The notes: generated from the sequence alone by a model not told the origin. Numbered from the stretch's first letter, positions 17,964 to 30,037 are shown. The stretch: 64,000 nt of DNA from Desemzia sp. RIT 804 (GCF_016892605.1 NZ_JAFEMV010000002.1:310001-374000); one strand, 5' to 3'. Numbers and translations: made by a program.

Positions 17964-18869
17964 CTATTCCATTAATTTATGCAAAATATAAGACAGACCA
18001 AACCAAAGAACAATACTAATAGCAATAGTAACCAGCCATCCAACAGGATTATTTTCTAGAGGAAGAGGCATATTCATCCCGAAAAAGCCCGTAATGATTG
18101 TAGGTACTGTTAATAAAATAGATAATGCCGTAAGTATTTTCATCGTATCATTCAAATTATTGTTCAGAACATTATTATAAGTTCCAGATAATTGCTGCAA
18201 AATTTGTGAAGCTACCTGTGTCATTTCAATCAGCTGTTTTGCTTCAATCAATGCATCTTCAAATTGTTCCCTTTCGCTTTCGTCTAACGCCCGATAGATC
18301 ATGTGTGTTCTGACTTGTTCCAACAATACAGTATTTTGTCTGGATGCAGAAACAAAATAAACAACTCCAGTCTCTAAATTAGATAATGAAAGCAAATTTT
18401 GTTTTGTGGTCTTTATTTTTAATTTGTCATTGATCAGCTTTCTGTCACTATTTATTTCTTCTACTAAAGGAAAAAAAGAATCCGTGATCAGCAATAGACT
18501 GCTGAATAAAAATTTAAATATGGTCGTTTCTGGATTGCGTTTTAAATACTTTTCCATTTTCGAGATAATATATTGATTTTTACTATTCGATATTGTGATA
18601 AAACGTAGATCCTTGATCAAAAATGTCATAGGAATAGTTTCATAGTGATCATCTATTTTGCTTTGATTAGGTACATTAAAAATCAAGATAAAAGTATCCG
18701 TTGGCTGATCATAATCTAAATGAGCACGTTCGTTTTTATCCAATGAATAAGCAGCTATCTCATCATCAATGTCAAAATCCTTGTAAAGACTTTTTAATTC
18801 CTGAGGATTATCAGTGTTTATATTGATCCAGCTATATCTTTCATTATTAAAGGGTATTTTGGTAATCAT
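17964..18869 (-). CDS. corA: CorA-family Mg2+ transporter
   Basis: A 301-residue protein with a soluble N-terminal domain and two C-terminal membrane helices. The CorA selectivity signature GFFGMNMPLPLENNP (about 254-268) includes the diagnostic GMN triad. CorA pentamers admit Mg2+ (also Co2+, Ni2+) down the membrane potential. ATG at 18869 is chosen over an upstream in-frame start because AAAGGAG lies 8 bases before it. It is monocistronic, after the terminator of the ABC operon. Confidence 0.9.
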   Translation of the reverse strand: MITKIPFNNERYSWININTDNPQELKSLYKDFDIDDEIAAYSLDKNERAHLDYDQPTDTFILIFNVPNQSKIDDHYETIPMTFLIKDLRFITISNSKNQYIISKMEKYLKRNPETTIFKFLFSSLLLITDSFFPLVEEINSDRKLINDKLKIKTTKQNLLSLSNLETGVVYFVSASRQNTVLLEQVRTHMIYRALDESEREQFEDALIEAKQLIEMTQVASQILQQLSGTYNNVLNNNLNDTMKILTALSILLTVPTIITGFFGMNMPLPLENNPVGWLVTIAISIVLWFGLSYILHKLME

Positions 18870-18935
18870 CTTTTCATCTCCTTTTGTAAAAGCACTTAAC
18901 ATTATAGCAGTAGGTCAAAATAAAGCTAGAATAAA

Positions 18936-18979
18936 AGTGAAAACCCAAAAAACTTCGTAAAAAGTTTTTTGGGTTTTCA
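18936..18979 (-). terminator. Terminator of the TetR-controlled ABC operon
   Basis: Near-perfect hairpin AAAACCCAAAAAACTT / AAGTTTTTTGGGTTTT (18940-18978) followed on the minus strand by a T-rich stretch, 10 bases after the ATPase stop. Confidence 0.75.
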
Positions 18980-18988
18980 TCTTGTCTC

Positions 18989-19669
18989 TTATAAGTTTTC
19001 TTCTTTAAGTACGCCATCTTCAATACGGTAAACTCGATCACAGTATTTCAGCATTCGTTCATCATGCGTAACCATAATGGCTGCTTTATTGCGATATTTA
19101 ACTTCTTTTGCAATTAATTGAACGACTTCATGGGCACGTACAGTATCTAAATTAGCTGTGGGTTCATCGGCTAAAATAACATCTGGATTATTCATAAATG
19201 AACGTGCAATCGCTACACGTTGTCTTTCTCCACCCGATAGTTCGTTAGGGTATTTTTTGAGTCTTTTTTCTAATCCTAAATCTTTCAGCAATTCTTTTGC
19301 TGCTTGCTTCATTTCTTCTGTGATAGAACCTTTCATTTTTGCGACTACTAAAAGTTGGTCTAATACAGTTAAATACGGGATTAAATTAGAAGTTTGTAAA
19401 ATAAAGCCAATTTGTTCTAAGCGAACTTGTGCAAGATCCTTTTCATTAAAAGATGAGATGGCTTTATCTTTAATAAACACTTCTCCTTCAGAAGGCTGCA
19501 ATAGAGCTCCCGCAATAGATAGAAAGGTGCTTTTTCCTGAACCAGACGGTCCAATAATTGCCACAAATTCTCCCTTATCCACTGCTAATGATACATGATT
19601 TAACGCAATCATTTCACTAACATTGTCTTTATAGCGTTTGGTTACATTTTCCAACTGAATACTGGACAT
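18989..19669 (-). CDS. ABC transporter ATP-binding protein (MacB/LolD type)
   Basis: A 226-residue ATPase with Walker A GPSGSGKST (about 39-47), signature LSGGERQRVAIARS (about 143-156), Walker B VILADEPTANLD and the His-switch MVTHDE. This branch pairs with FtsX-like permeases. They act in peptide, drug or lipoprotein extrusion or in signalling rather than classic import. The start overlaps the permease stop by one base. The substrate cannot be inferred. Confidence 0.9.
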   Translation of the reverse strand: MSSIQLENVTKRYKDNVSEMIALNHVSLAVDKGEFVAIIGPSGSGKSTFLSIAGALLQPSEGEVFIKDKAISSFNEKDLAQVRLEQIGFILQTSNLIPYLTVLDQLLVVAKMKGSITEEMKQAAKELLKDLGLEKRLKKYPNELSGGERQRVAIARSFMNNPDVILADEPTANLDTVRAHEVVQLIAKEVKYRNKAAIMVTHDERMLKYCDRVYRIEDGVLKEENL

Positions 19670-20793
19670 TATTCAACCCTCCCTAATGCTGTTAACGGAT
19701 CTATTTTAGAAATTTTAATTACCGAAAATAATGAGCTTAATACGCTAATAGCTAATAAAACAATACTATAGATGATGACCATAGGAATTCTTAGATTAAA
19801 CGGCATTCCTTCCGGCAATACTGCAGCAGTGAGATAAGTCAGACCAATCCCAGTTAAAATACTTACAGTCGATAAAATAAACACTTGAGAAATAACAGTT
19901 TTCATAACAAAAACATTGCTTCCTCCAATCGCTTTTAACACACCAAATTGTTGTGTTTTTTGGTTGGTCAAGACATAGAAAAATACTCCAATAATAAATG
20001 CTGAAATGATAATTAAAAACCAAAGCATCATCATAATCGTCCCATTCTCAGCCGCGTATCCTGGAATAGATTTCACTGCTTCGTCTTTTGTACCCATTTC
20101 GATTCCATCGATTTCTTCATTAACTGCATCTAAATCTATATCAGTTGCTTGAACTAGAATTCCGTTAACAGGATTTTCTATCCCATTATCTGAACCAGGA
20201 GCAGCGTACTTGATGGCACGAAATTTATCCATCTGAGCAAAAATAACTGGTTGATGGTTTAATGTTTCATTTTGAACAAAACCTATAATTTCTAGTTTTT
20301 CAGTATAACCATTAATAGCAAGCTCATCACCTATTGAAAACCCATCTTCTTTGAGTGACTCATCAACGATTACACCATTTAAACTACTGCTTGTTAAATT
20401 TTTTCCAGAACTGACCTCAGGTTCCATAAAAGAACCGGGCTGGATACCAGCTACAAGGACATCCGTTTTGGTTGCATTTTCTTCGTTGCCGTCTGCCGAA
20501 CGAATAGATGCTGACACAGTTCCCATTGAGGCAACAGCCTCTACACCTTTTTGTTCTAGTACCTTTTTCTCTAAATCTTCAGAAAGTATCGACTTAGATA
20601 AGCTGAAGTCCGTATCCTCTTCAAAAATAACATAATCTGCCTCAGCATATTTTAGTGTTGAAGCTGCTAAATCAGATAAACCTGTTCCAAGCCCAGATAA
20701 TACAAACACAAGCCACGAAATAAATACAATGATTAAGCCAATCATCATAAATTTCCCCTTGGAGTGCTTTAACTCTTTCAATGCTAAAAACAT
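19669..20793 (-). CDS. ABC transporter permease, FtsX/MacB fold
   Basis: A 374-residue protein with one N-terminal helix (about 14-36), a roughly 210-residue outside domain rich in acidic residues, and three C-terminal helices. The C-terminal FYVLTNQKTQQFGVLKAIGGSN is the FtsX-domain motif. This is the half-size layout of MacB-like exporters. It is cotranscribed with the ATPase from a promoter that is overlaid by the predicted TetR operator. Substrate unknown. Confidence 0.88.
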   Translation of the reverse strand: MFLALKELKHSKGKFMMIGLIIVFISWLVFVLSGLGTGLSDLAASTLKYAEADYVIFEEDTDFSLSKSILSEDLEKKVLEQKGVEAVASMGTVSASIRSADGNEENATKTDVLVAGIQPGSFMEPEVSSGKNLTSSSLNGVIVDESLKEDGFSIGDELAINGYTEKLEIIGFVQNETLNHQPVIFAQMDKFRAIKYAAPGSDNGIENPVNGILVQATDIDLDAVNEEIDGIEMGTKDEAVKSIPGYAAENGTIMMMLWFLIIISAFIIGVFFYVLTNQKTQQFGVLKAIGGSNVFVMKTVISQVFILSTVSILTGIGLTYLTAAVLPEGMPFNLRIPMVIIYSIVLLAISVLSSLFSVIKISKIDPLTALGRVE

Positions 20794-20836
20794 TTCTTAT
20801 ACCTCGTTCCTTTGATAAGTTATCATTACAATAAGC

Positions 20837-20870
20837 AGTATACACCAAAGTGACACTTGTGTCACTTTGG
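20837..20870 (-). promoter_or_regulatory. Promoter and palindromic operator of the ABC operon
   Basis: On the minus strand GTGACA (-35, 20860-20865), 17-base spacer and TATACT (-10, 20837-20842). A perfect palindrome with 12-base arms, CCAAAGTGACAC / GTGTCACTTTGG with a 2-base centre (20845-20870), covers the -35 and most of the spacer. It also overlaps the tetR stop codon. It is the obvious binding site for the TetR protein encoded just upstream. Confidence 0.8.
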
Positions 20871-21440
20871 ATTTTCAATAATGCCGTTTTTAATGATCAT
20901 CTTAATAAAACGAGCTCTTTCTTGCGGGTTCAAATCAGAATGGTCAGGTATGTTAATGCTGTGAAAAATAATTCCAACAATTAAGCTATCGGGTATCTCT
21001 TTTTTTATATACCCGTTTTGTTTGCCTGTCTGAATAAATTGCTGAATATATTTGATAAAATGATTGTGAATGTCTGCAGAAACATCCGCCTTTTGTTTTT
21101 GTTTTTCAGGACTGATCGTAAGCTTATTAGGAATTTCATTTGATAGTAAATGCGTCTCCCGATACTTAAAAATCAACTCGAATAATTGATCAAATTGCTC
21201 TGAATAATCGTTAGACCATTTCATTTGATTAAAATCATCCATCATCTGATTCATTTGTCTGATTAAATAATCATTAATGAGATCGTCTTTATTCGTATAG
21301 TACTTATAAATAGCAGCTCTTGAGACATCTAATGACTTGGCAAGTAGGCTGAACGAAAACTTTTCATAACCTTTATTTATAAGAAGGTTATGGGTCTGTA
21401 AGTATATCTCTTCTGTTGAAAACTTCTTTGCTCTTACCAT
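20862..21440 (-). CDS. TetR/AcrR-family transcriptional regulator
   Basis: A 192-residue regulator. The N-terminal helix-turn-helix reads FSFSLLAKSLDVSRAAIYKYYTNKDDL (about 23-49), followed by an all-helical ligand domain with no recognisable specificity. Its stop codon lies inside the palindrome that overlays the promoter of the downstream ABC genes, so it most likely represses them. A TATAAT at 21484-21489 may be its own -10. The 21441-21772 stretch upstream shows no gene. Confidence 0.9.
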   Translation of the reverse strand: MVRAKKFSTEEIYLQTHNLLINKGYEKFSFSLLAKSLDVSRAAIYKYYTNKDDLINDYLIRQMNQMMDDFNQMKWSNDYSEQFDQLFELIFKYRETHLLSNEIPNKLTISPEKQKQKADVSADIHNHFIKYIQQFIQTGKQNGYIKKEIPDSLIVGIIFHSINIPDHSDLNPQERARFIKMIIKNGIIENPK

Positions 21441-21772
21441 CGGAAATCGCTCCTATCCTTTTTCCTGATCATTTTTACTATAGATTATAACATGTTCTAA
21501 GCCGCTTAAGATGTAAACTATTAACAGAAGCCTAATATTGATTTGCTTCTAACTAGAATACGTCTTTTTATTTTTTAAGTCAGTTTCTCGTCATATTCCG
21601 TTTTATGCTACCGAATGCCCTCATCATGGATGTAATGGAATCATTTTTCACATTATATTTGAAGTGGTTCTTACATAATATATAAATACTTTTTAACACG
21701 CAGCAGTAAAACTATACACTTAGCTTTTAAATTATCGATATGAAATAATATTATTTATAGGAGGTGGGTTAA

Positions 21773-21946
21773 ATGAAGAAATTTTTTTTTGGAGAGATAA
21801 ATTCATATATTGCTGTATTTAATTTCTTTCTAGCTTTCTTTTTTCTTTTTCAAGAAGGTGCTGTTGCTAGATTAGCTAGTTATTTCTTTTTATTAAATTT
21901 TATAGTTAACTTGTTTGCCTCTAGTAGGAGGATAAACAAGCAATAA
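21773..21946 (+). CDS. Small two-helix membrane protein, function unknown
   Basis: A 57-codon frame begins MKKFFFGEINSYIAVF and ends SSRRINKQ. Two hydrophobic stretches (about 10-26 and 34-50) flank a short QEGAVAR loop, and a basic tail follows. An excellent AGGAGGTGGG lies upstream of the ATG at suitable distance, which is the main support for real translation. I do not recognise the family. The next frame, a frameshifted gene, starts 36 bases later and may form a unit with it. Confidence 0.6.
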   Translation: MKKFFFGEINSYIAVFNFFLAFFFLFQEGAVARLASYFFLLNFIVNLFASSRRINKQ

Positions 21947-21982
21947 TTTTCCTTGTTTGTACTTTAAGAAATGTAGGAGCGT

Positions 21983-22370
21983 ATGTCAATCATAATTAAA
22001 CGTAATACTAGTTGGCTAAGTATGGGAGCAGCCCTCACAGTAAAACTGAATCGAGAAAAAATTACTAAAATTGGACATGATCAATCTTGGTATTCCCAGA
22101 AAAAGTGCATTGCTGAAGGTAGATCAGTTCGGAGCTAAAAGTAACGAAGTAGAGGTAAAAAATGGAGACACCATTGAGATAAAAACAACAAAATGGAATT
22201 ACATAATATTTCTTTTAGGTATTCTTTCTCCCATATTGTTTAGGAATTTAATCCAAGACTTGAGGATTTATATTTTTTTGTTTACCTTATTAGTTTCTTG
22301 TGCCTATTTGGTTGATAATTTCAAGTTAAGAATTTTGAATAGGCAATCTGGAGATGCATCATTTAACTGA
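21983..22370 (+). pseudogene. Frameshifted gene for a small membrane-anchored protein
   Basis: ATG at 21983 with AGGAG 4 bases upstream opens a frame starting MSIIIKRNTSWLSMGAALTV and reading on to KIGHDQS. The sequence then continues sensibly only in the next frame, IPRKSALLKVDQFGAKSNEV, up to a pair of membrane helices and stop at 22370. One extra base near 22088-22096 explains the break. The beta-rich first part (KxNxEKITKI, later KSNEVEVKNGDTIEI) looks like a small PEGA-like beta domain; this is a loose impression. It could also be a sequencing error. Confidence 0.6.
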
Positions 22371-22378
22371 GACTAAAA

Positions 22379-22417
22379 AACAGTCCAGATTGCTATACGC
22401 TATCTAGACTGTTTTCT
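22379..22417 (+). terminator. Terminator after the small membrane-protein locus
   Basis: Hairpin AACAGTC(C)AGAT / ATCTAGACTGTT (22379-22413) followed by TTTTCTAG. Confidence 0.7.
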
Positions 22418-22531
22418 AGTTAAAGACCATAGATTGAAAAATATTTCAGAATATGAAATAAAGAGTTGCTAGGTTAAAAATAAGTTACCTTTCATTGGAT
22501 GATGTCCACTTCGGATCATCGTCCCAACTTG

Positions 22532-23284
22532 TCAATCGTAATAAACTTCATCTAAGAACAAGCCTTGAGAAGGCACTGTCGCCCCTGCATTACTTCTGAT
22601 CTTGCTCTCAAATATTGCATCGATACAATCTGGTTCAGCCGTGCCTGCACCAACTTCCAAGAGCGTACCCATAATGATTCTGACCATTTTATGTAGAAAA
22701 CCTTCTCCTACAAATGTAAAGTGCAACAGATTGCCTTCCTTCTGGATCGAGATTTCATTTATGGTTCTGACAGTTGATTTTTTCGTTTTCTTAAGTGAAG
22801 AGAAACCAATGAAGTCATGGGTTCCGACAAGCTTGCTGCAAGCCTTATTCATTTTGTCGATATCTAGTTTTTCAGGATAATGGAAGCTGTAATTGCGCTC
22901 AAACGCCGACGGAACCACATTATTCCAGACGTAATAACTGTATTTTTTACCAACAACATTGTAACGAGCGTGGAATCTTTCAGGAACTTCTTCCAGCTTT
23001 TTGACAATAATATCTTGTGGAAGATATCGGATCAAGTAGTCTTGCATTGCAGCAAGATCCAAATTAGATAGCGTCTTAAAATTAGCTACCTGCCCATTAG
23101 CATGAGCCCCTGCATCCGTTCGTCCAGATCCTATAATTTCAATTTTATTTCCCGTCATTTCTGACAAGATATTCTCTATTTTCCCTTGAATAGTTTTATT
23201 CGAATCCCCTAATCTTTGCCAACCAAGGTATCTTCCGCCATCATACTCAATCGTCATTTTAATATTTCTTATTTTATCATTCAT
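22532..23284 (-). CDS. truA: tRNA pseudouridine(38-40) synthase
   Basis: A 250-residue enzyme with the catalytic-Asp motif GSGRTDAGAHANGQVANF (about 56-73), N-terminal IEYDGGRYLGWQR and C-terminal GEGFLHKMVRIIMGTLLEVG, all TruA hallmarks. It isomerises uridines 38-40 in the anticodon stem of many tRNAs. It appears to be a single-gene unit. Confidence 0.95.
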   Translation of the reverse strand: MNDKIRNIKMTIEYDGGRYLGWQRLGDSNKTIQGKIENILSEMTGNKIEIIGSGRTDAGAHANGQVANFKTLSNLDLAAMQDYLIRYLPQDIIVKKLEEVPERFHARYNVVGKKYSYYVWNNVVPSAFERNYSFHYPEKLDIDKMNKACSKLVGTHDFIGFSSLKKTKKSTVRTINEISIQKEGNLLHFTFVGEGFLHKMVRIIMGTLLEVGAGTAEPDCIDAIFESKIRSNAGATVPSQGLFLDEVYYD

Positions 23285-23362
23285 CTTAGCACCTCATAAT
23301 TTCAGTTCAAACACCTGATTTTATCATTATATCCTCAATCGTAAGATTAAGCTATACAAATA

Positions 23363-23417
23363 AAGGCCAGCAACTTAGAAACCACGATAAGTGATCCTAT
23401 GCTGCTGACCTTATTTT
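23363..23417 (-). terminator. Probable terminator after pcp
   Basis: ATAAAGGCCAGCA / TGCTGACCTTAT flank a 30-base loop; on the minus strand the stem is followed by TTTATTTG. The pairing has one G-T wobble and the loop is long, so confidence is moderate. Confidence 0.45.
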
Positions 23418-23425
23418 TTCTATTT

Positions 23426-24073
23426 TTAATGAATCGCTCCGCCGACTTGTTTCAAGTCTTCTTTCCCATCAAACTCAACCACAGCTTCAATCGCTGCTGT
23501 TAAACCTTTCGTCATGTCAGATAAACTCATTGCAGGTTGACCTGCTTTGTCTACAACTTGCTCTGGAATATAAGGAACATGGATAAATCCGCCTTTTATT
23601 TCAGGGAAGTTTGTGTGAATCATATATTGTACTTGATACATAATGTGATTACATACAAATGTTCCAGCTGTATTTGAAACAGCACCTGGTATACCAGCAT
23701 TTTTAATGGCTGTTACCATTGCTTTCACAGGCAATTGGGTGAAGTAAGCTGCATCTCCATCTTCTTTGATTGGGGCATCGATGGGTTGATTGCCTTCATT
23801 ATCTGCAATACGAGCATCATCAACGTTGATTGCCACACGTTCAGGAGAAATAGCAAATCTTCCTCCAGCTTGTCCAATGTTTAAAACATAATCCGGTTGA
23901 AATTCTTCAATCGCTTTTTTTACTACTTCTGCTGATTTACCAAAAACAGTTGGAATTTCTAACTTTTTAATTTCTGCACCTTTGATTGTGTCAGCCAAAC
24001 CTTTTACAGCTTCTAAAGCTGGGTTGATTTTTTCTCCGCCAAATGGATCGAAACCAGTAACTAAAATTTTCAT
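23426..24073 (-). CDS. pcp: Pyroglutamyl-peptidase I
   Basis: A 215-residue cysteine peptidase of family C15. [16 protein letters not shown] is at the start, Glu is in [11 protein letters not shown] (about 77-87), Cys is in [12 protein letters not shown] (about 141-152) and His is in [12 protein letters not shown] (about 166-177), so the whole triad is present. It removes N-terminal pyroglutamate from peptides in the cytoplasm. Two DUF969/DUF979 membrane genes precede it on the same strand. That trio is often found together, but here a 430-base hairpin array separates pcp from them. Confidence 0.94.
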   Translation of the reverse strand: MKILVTGFDPFGGEKINPALEAVKGLADTIKGAEIKKLEIPTVFGKSAEVVKKAIEEFQPDYVLNIGQAGGRFAISPERVAINVDDARIADNEGNQPIDAPIKEDGDAAYFTQLPVKAMVTAIKNAGIPGAVSNTAGTFVCNHIMYQVQYMIHTNFPEIKGGFIHVPYIPEQVVDKAGQPAMSLSDMTKGLTAAIEAVVEFDGKEDLKQVGGAIH

Positions 24074-24130
24074 ATTTAAAATTCCTTTCTTTCAAATCAT
24101 TTTGTAGTTCTTAAAACAGTGCTAAATAAG

Positions 24131-24500
24131 AGGCACTATGCATAATGTAGTTGATCTGCGTCGCTTGGCTTTCGCATCCTGTAGGTCAGCTACGAAGCCT
24201 AGCAATTTTGCAAAAAAGATAAATTTCGATTGGGACACAGAACATCCCATTCGAAATTCCCTATTTTTACTTCATTGCTACCAAGGCCTCTTCGCATGCT
24301 GTAGGTCAGTTTCGTGCCTCAGCTCCTCGGAGAAAATCATTCCATTTTTCTGTCGGAGCTCCCGAGGCACTACGCATTCTTTAGGTCAGTTGCGGAAGCC
24401 AGAGATTTTGGGAAAAAGATGAAAATATTGTGGTTGAGAAACACCACAATAATTTCTCTCTATTTTCCCTTCATCTCTTTCCGGCTTCCTCCACATGTTG
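24131..24500 (-). repeat. Array of long hairpins joined by a conserved 17-base linker
   Basis: On the plus strand the linker reads CGCATCCTGTAGGTCAG at 24173-24189, CGCATGCTGTAGGTCAG at 24293-24309 and CGCATTCTTTAGGTCAG at 24373-24389, with a decayed copy at about 24139-24156. Between linkers lie unrelated long hairpins: GAATTTCGA..TCCCA (about 24190-24290), GTGCCTC / GAGGCAC with AGCTCC / GGAGCT (about 24313-24370), and GGAAGCC / GGCTTCC with AGAGAT / ATCTCT and ATTGTGGT / ACCACAAT (about 24392-24488). No gene is supported here. The array fills the gap between DUF979 and pcp. Confidence 0.75.
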
Positions 24501-24503
24501 TTT

Positions 24504-25427
24504 TTAAAATGCCCAGAAGTACATTAGGGCGATGTGAACAACGATTAGGATCAATGCTAATGGCGTTTGTTCTTTGATTACGCCACTTTCATTCTTCATC
24601 TCTAGTAGGGCTGCTGGTAATGCATTAAAGTTAGCTGCCATTGGAGTTAACAATGTTCCACAGAATCCAACTGTCATCGCTAGAGCACCAGCAATAACCG
24701 GATCTCCACCTTGAGCGATAACAAACGGAATCCCGATACCTGCCGTGATGACAGTAAAGGCTGCAAAAGCATTTCCCATGATCATCGTAAAAATAACCAT
24801 ACCTAAACAGTAAGCCACTACACCAAGGAAGCGATTGCCTTCTGGAAGAACTGTTGAGATGCCCCCAGCAATAACTTCTCCAACTCCAGCAGCTGTAAAG
24901 ATAACCCCTAAAGCTGCCAGTAATTGCGGCAAGATACCAGTTGTACCTACTTGTTGAATCATACGGTCGCTATCGTCCATCACTGTTTTTGGAGTAGCTC
25001 TAGTGATCAATACACCTGTCATTAAAGAAACTGCTGCTCCAATACCGATTCCCACTTGTCCGCCAAGAGGAGTGAATTGTGCAATTCCTACAGCAACTGC
25101 TGCTAATACAACAACTGGAACAAAAATCCAATTTCCAATACGTTTACTAGCTTCTTCGGCTTCATCATCTTCGATCGGACGAACATGGCCAAGCTTAACT
25201 TGTTTGAATAAAGTTAAAACACCAATAACTAGCAGCATGATACCACTTAAATAATAAGGAATAAAGTTTCCTATAGCAAATATTACACCTAAAAATAGCC
25301 AAAATAAAGTAGTTCCTAAACGAGTCGGATGCGTTTTGTCCATAAATACAGAACCCGCTGTGTACATCAATAAAAACCCAGTCAAGATAAAGAAAAATTC
25401 TAATAAATTATTGATCAATGATTCCAT
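24504..25427 (-). CDS. DUF979-family membrane protein
   Basis: A 307-residue protein with about nine membrane segments. The segments GVIFTAAGVGEVIAGGIS, GNAFAAFTVITAGIGIPFV and GFCGTLLTPMAANFNALPAALLEM are typical of DUF979 (permease-like, UPF/TRAP-like fold). It is paired with DUF969 3 bases upstream. The pair plus pcp suggests transport of pyroglutamate or a small peptide, but that is an inference from gene neighbourhood. Confidence 0.85.
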   Translation of the reverse strand: MESLINNLLEFFFILTGFLLMYTAGSVFMDKTHPTRLGTTLFWLFLGVIFAIGNFIPYYLSGIMLLVIGVLTLFKQVKLGHVRPIEDDEAEEASKRIGNWIFVPVVVLAAVAVGIAQFTPLGGQVGIGIGAAVSLMTGVLITRATPKTVMDDSDRMIQQVGTTGILPQLLAALGVIFTAAGVGEVIAGGISTVLPEGNRFLGVVAYCLGMVIFTMIMGNAFAAFTVITAGIGIPFVIAQGGDPVIAGALAMTVGFCGTLLTPMAANFNALPAALLEMKNESGVIKEQTPLALILIVVHIALMYFWAF

Positions 25428-25430
25428 GGA

Positions 25431-26135
25431 CTACTCGCCTCCTTTTTGAGTTGGGACAGTTGTTTTTTTGCCGTATTTATTTTTCATTTTTCTGTCAAAC
25501 AAAACATTAGAAGCCGCAACAAAAATCAATACGATCAAAGCTACTGGAATAGAAGCTTGTGCCACAGCAACCGCTGAGATTTCATGACCTAACGATTCCA
25601 TTGTACCCGTGATCAATAACACTCCTGATGCTGCAATAAAAGTATTTTGAGCAAAGAAGTTCCCGAAGTTTTCGGTTGCCGCTGAACGTGCTTTGATGCG
25701 CTCCACATCTTTTTCATCGATTTCACCATATTTAGCTTCTGCTGACGCTTGAGTCATCGGCTCAATAAGTGGGCGAATAAATTGAGTATGTCCTTGCATA
25801 CGAATAGAGAATAATCCTGCTAACTCACGGATGACCATGTAAAGAGACAACATACGACCCGGAGTCAATCCTTTGATTCTTTCGATTAGTCTTACAGCTT
25901 GCTGACGCAGACCAAAACGTTCAGATATCCCGATCATTGGTAACGTCAGTAAAAATAATGTTACTAAACGATTGGAGACAAAAGCTTCTCCCAATAATGA
26001 CAAAAATTCTGGAAAAGAAATTCCTGAAACTAATGCTGTCGCTAAAGCTGCTATCAAAACAACTGCGATAGTATCAAATTTAAAAATAAATCCAACTACG
26101 ATAATGACAATTCCTATTAACTTAATAATTTCCAA
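25431..26135 (-). CDS. DUF969-family membrane protein
   Basis: The start is probably TTG at 26135, giving LEIIKLIGIVIIVVGFIFKFD, the usual DUF969 beginning; an in-frame ATG at 26180 has no ribosome site. The protein is about 234 residues with several membrane segments and contains LPMIGISERFGLRQQAVRLI and FIRPLIEPMTQASAEAKYG. DUF969 and DUF979 always occur together and probably form one carrier. First gene of the DUF969-DUF979-pcp unit. Confidence 0.82.
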   Translation of the reverse strand: MEIIKLIGIVIIVVGFIFKFDTIAVVLIAALATALVSGISFPEFLSLLGEAFVSNRLVTLFLLTLPMIGISERFGLRQQAVRLIERIKGLTPGRMLSLYMVIRELAGLFSIRMQGHTQFIRPLIEPMTQASAEAKYGEIDEKDVERIKARSAATENFGNFFAQNTFIAASGVLLITGTMESLGHEISAVAVAQASIPVALIVLIFVAASNVLFDRKMKNKYGKKTTVPTQKGGE

Positions 26136-26360
26136 AAGTATCACTTCTTCCCTTTTTCTATATTTTAACTTTATACACAAATTTGTATAGCTATTAATAA
26201 ATAGATTAAAGCTATCTTAAAAGCATTGCAACCCTTTTTTAATTGTAACCGAATTCAAAAATAATCGTTTTTTAACCCAGTAGAGTTGGTATAGGCGGAG
26301 AAATAATTAAAGCTGGAGAGTTTTCACTCACCAACTTCCTTTTATAGTATATAAATGTCT

Positions 26361-26600
26361 TTATTGTTTTTTAGCTATCTTGTAGTTAAAACAGTCAAAA
26401 TGAACTTTATTATGACTATTTTCACCATTACCAGTTGGAGAACCGATGTTAAACTCATGCCATTCAATATCAGCTTCGATGCGCAAGTCATTCATCTCCT
26501 CTTCATAATGGATTCTTGCTACTCATAATCTTCACCCGTTCCTGTTAAGTAACATTTTCCAAGACGTTTGTAGTCAAAACGTAAAATACACCTTCATGCT
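26361..26600 (-). pseudogene. Remnant of an unrecognised gene
   Basis: The minus strand contains RFDYKRLGKCYLTGTGEDYE followed by a stop. In another frame it continues LRIEADIEWHEFNIGSPTGN to a stop at 26361. At least one stop and one frameshift break it. I do not recognise the family. The rest of the 1-kb gap 26136-27136 shows only a strong imperfect hairpin near 27036-27091 that may terminate the operon upstream of it or protect the 3' end. Confidence 0.45.
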
Positions 26601-27136
26601 AGCGAATCATCGGGGGAAAATGCCGCACGATTTTGGTGTATCATTCAGTGGCAACTATTATGGTGTCGTTAAGCAATAACCTATTTGTTCTCAGTTCACT
26701 AAGCCTGTGCTAAAAAAACGGTACATCTGGAAAATATTCAAATGTATTCGTAACTAAATAAAAAGCATTTTCCACTCTGCAAATACTGGACTCAGAATAA
26801 AATTCACTAATAATCAAATTTTTGAACATCATTTTTTTCTGTCCTCTTTATATTGCTATACTTTCATTATATTAAAAAAAGCTTTCAAAAAATGCCATTA
26901 AAACCAGCTATTTTTACAGTAAAAACTATTCCTTCATTAAGTATGCATAAAAAAACTAGGAGCTTGGAAAATAGTAGTTTAACTCTGTCACATACTAATT
27001 GAGTACTTTTAAACGCGTTCAAAAAACTGACTACATGCCTGTAAGCCAGCCTCCCTTTAGGAGAAAAAGCATCTCATAAGGGGAGCCCAGCTTATATTCA
27101 GTGGTCAAAACGACTTTTGTCTCGCTCTCTAGATGA

Positions 27137-29982
<2,846 letters not shown>

Positions 29983-30037
29983 TTATTTTTCTTCCTTTCT
30001 CATTCTTTTTTGATCGTTTTTTAAAATTAGTTTTTAC

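Noticed and set aside
24131-24500. CRISPR array
   Set aside because: Linkers are only three or four, spacing is irregular (34, 120 and 80 bases), inserts are hairpins and no cas gene is present.
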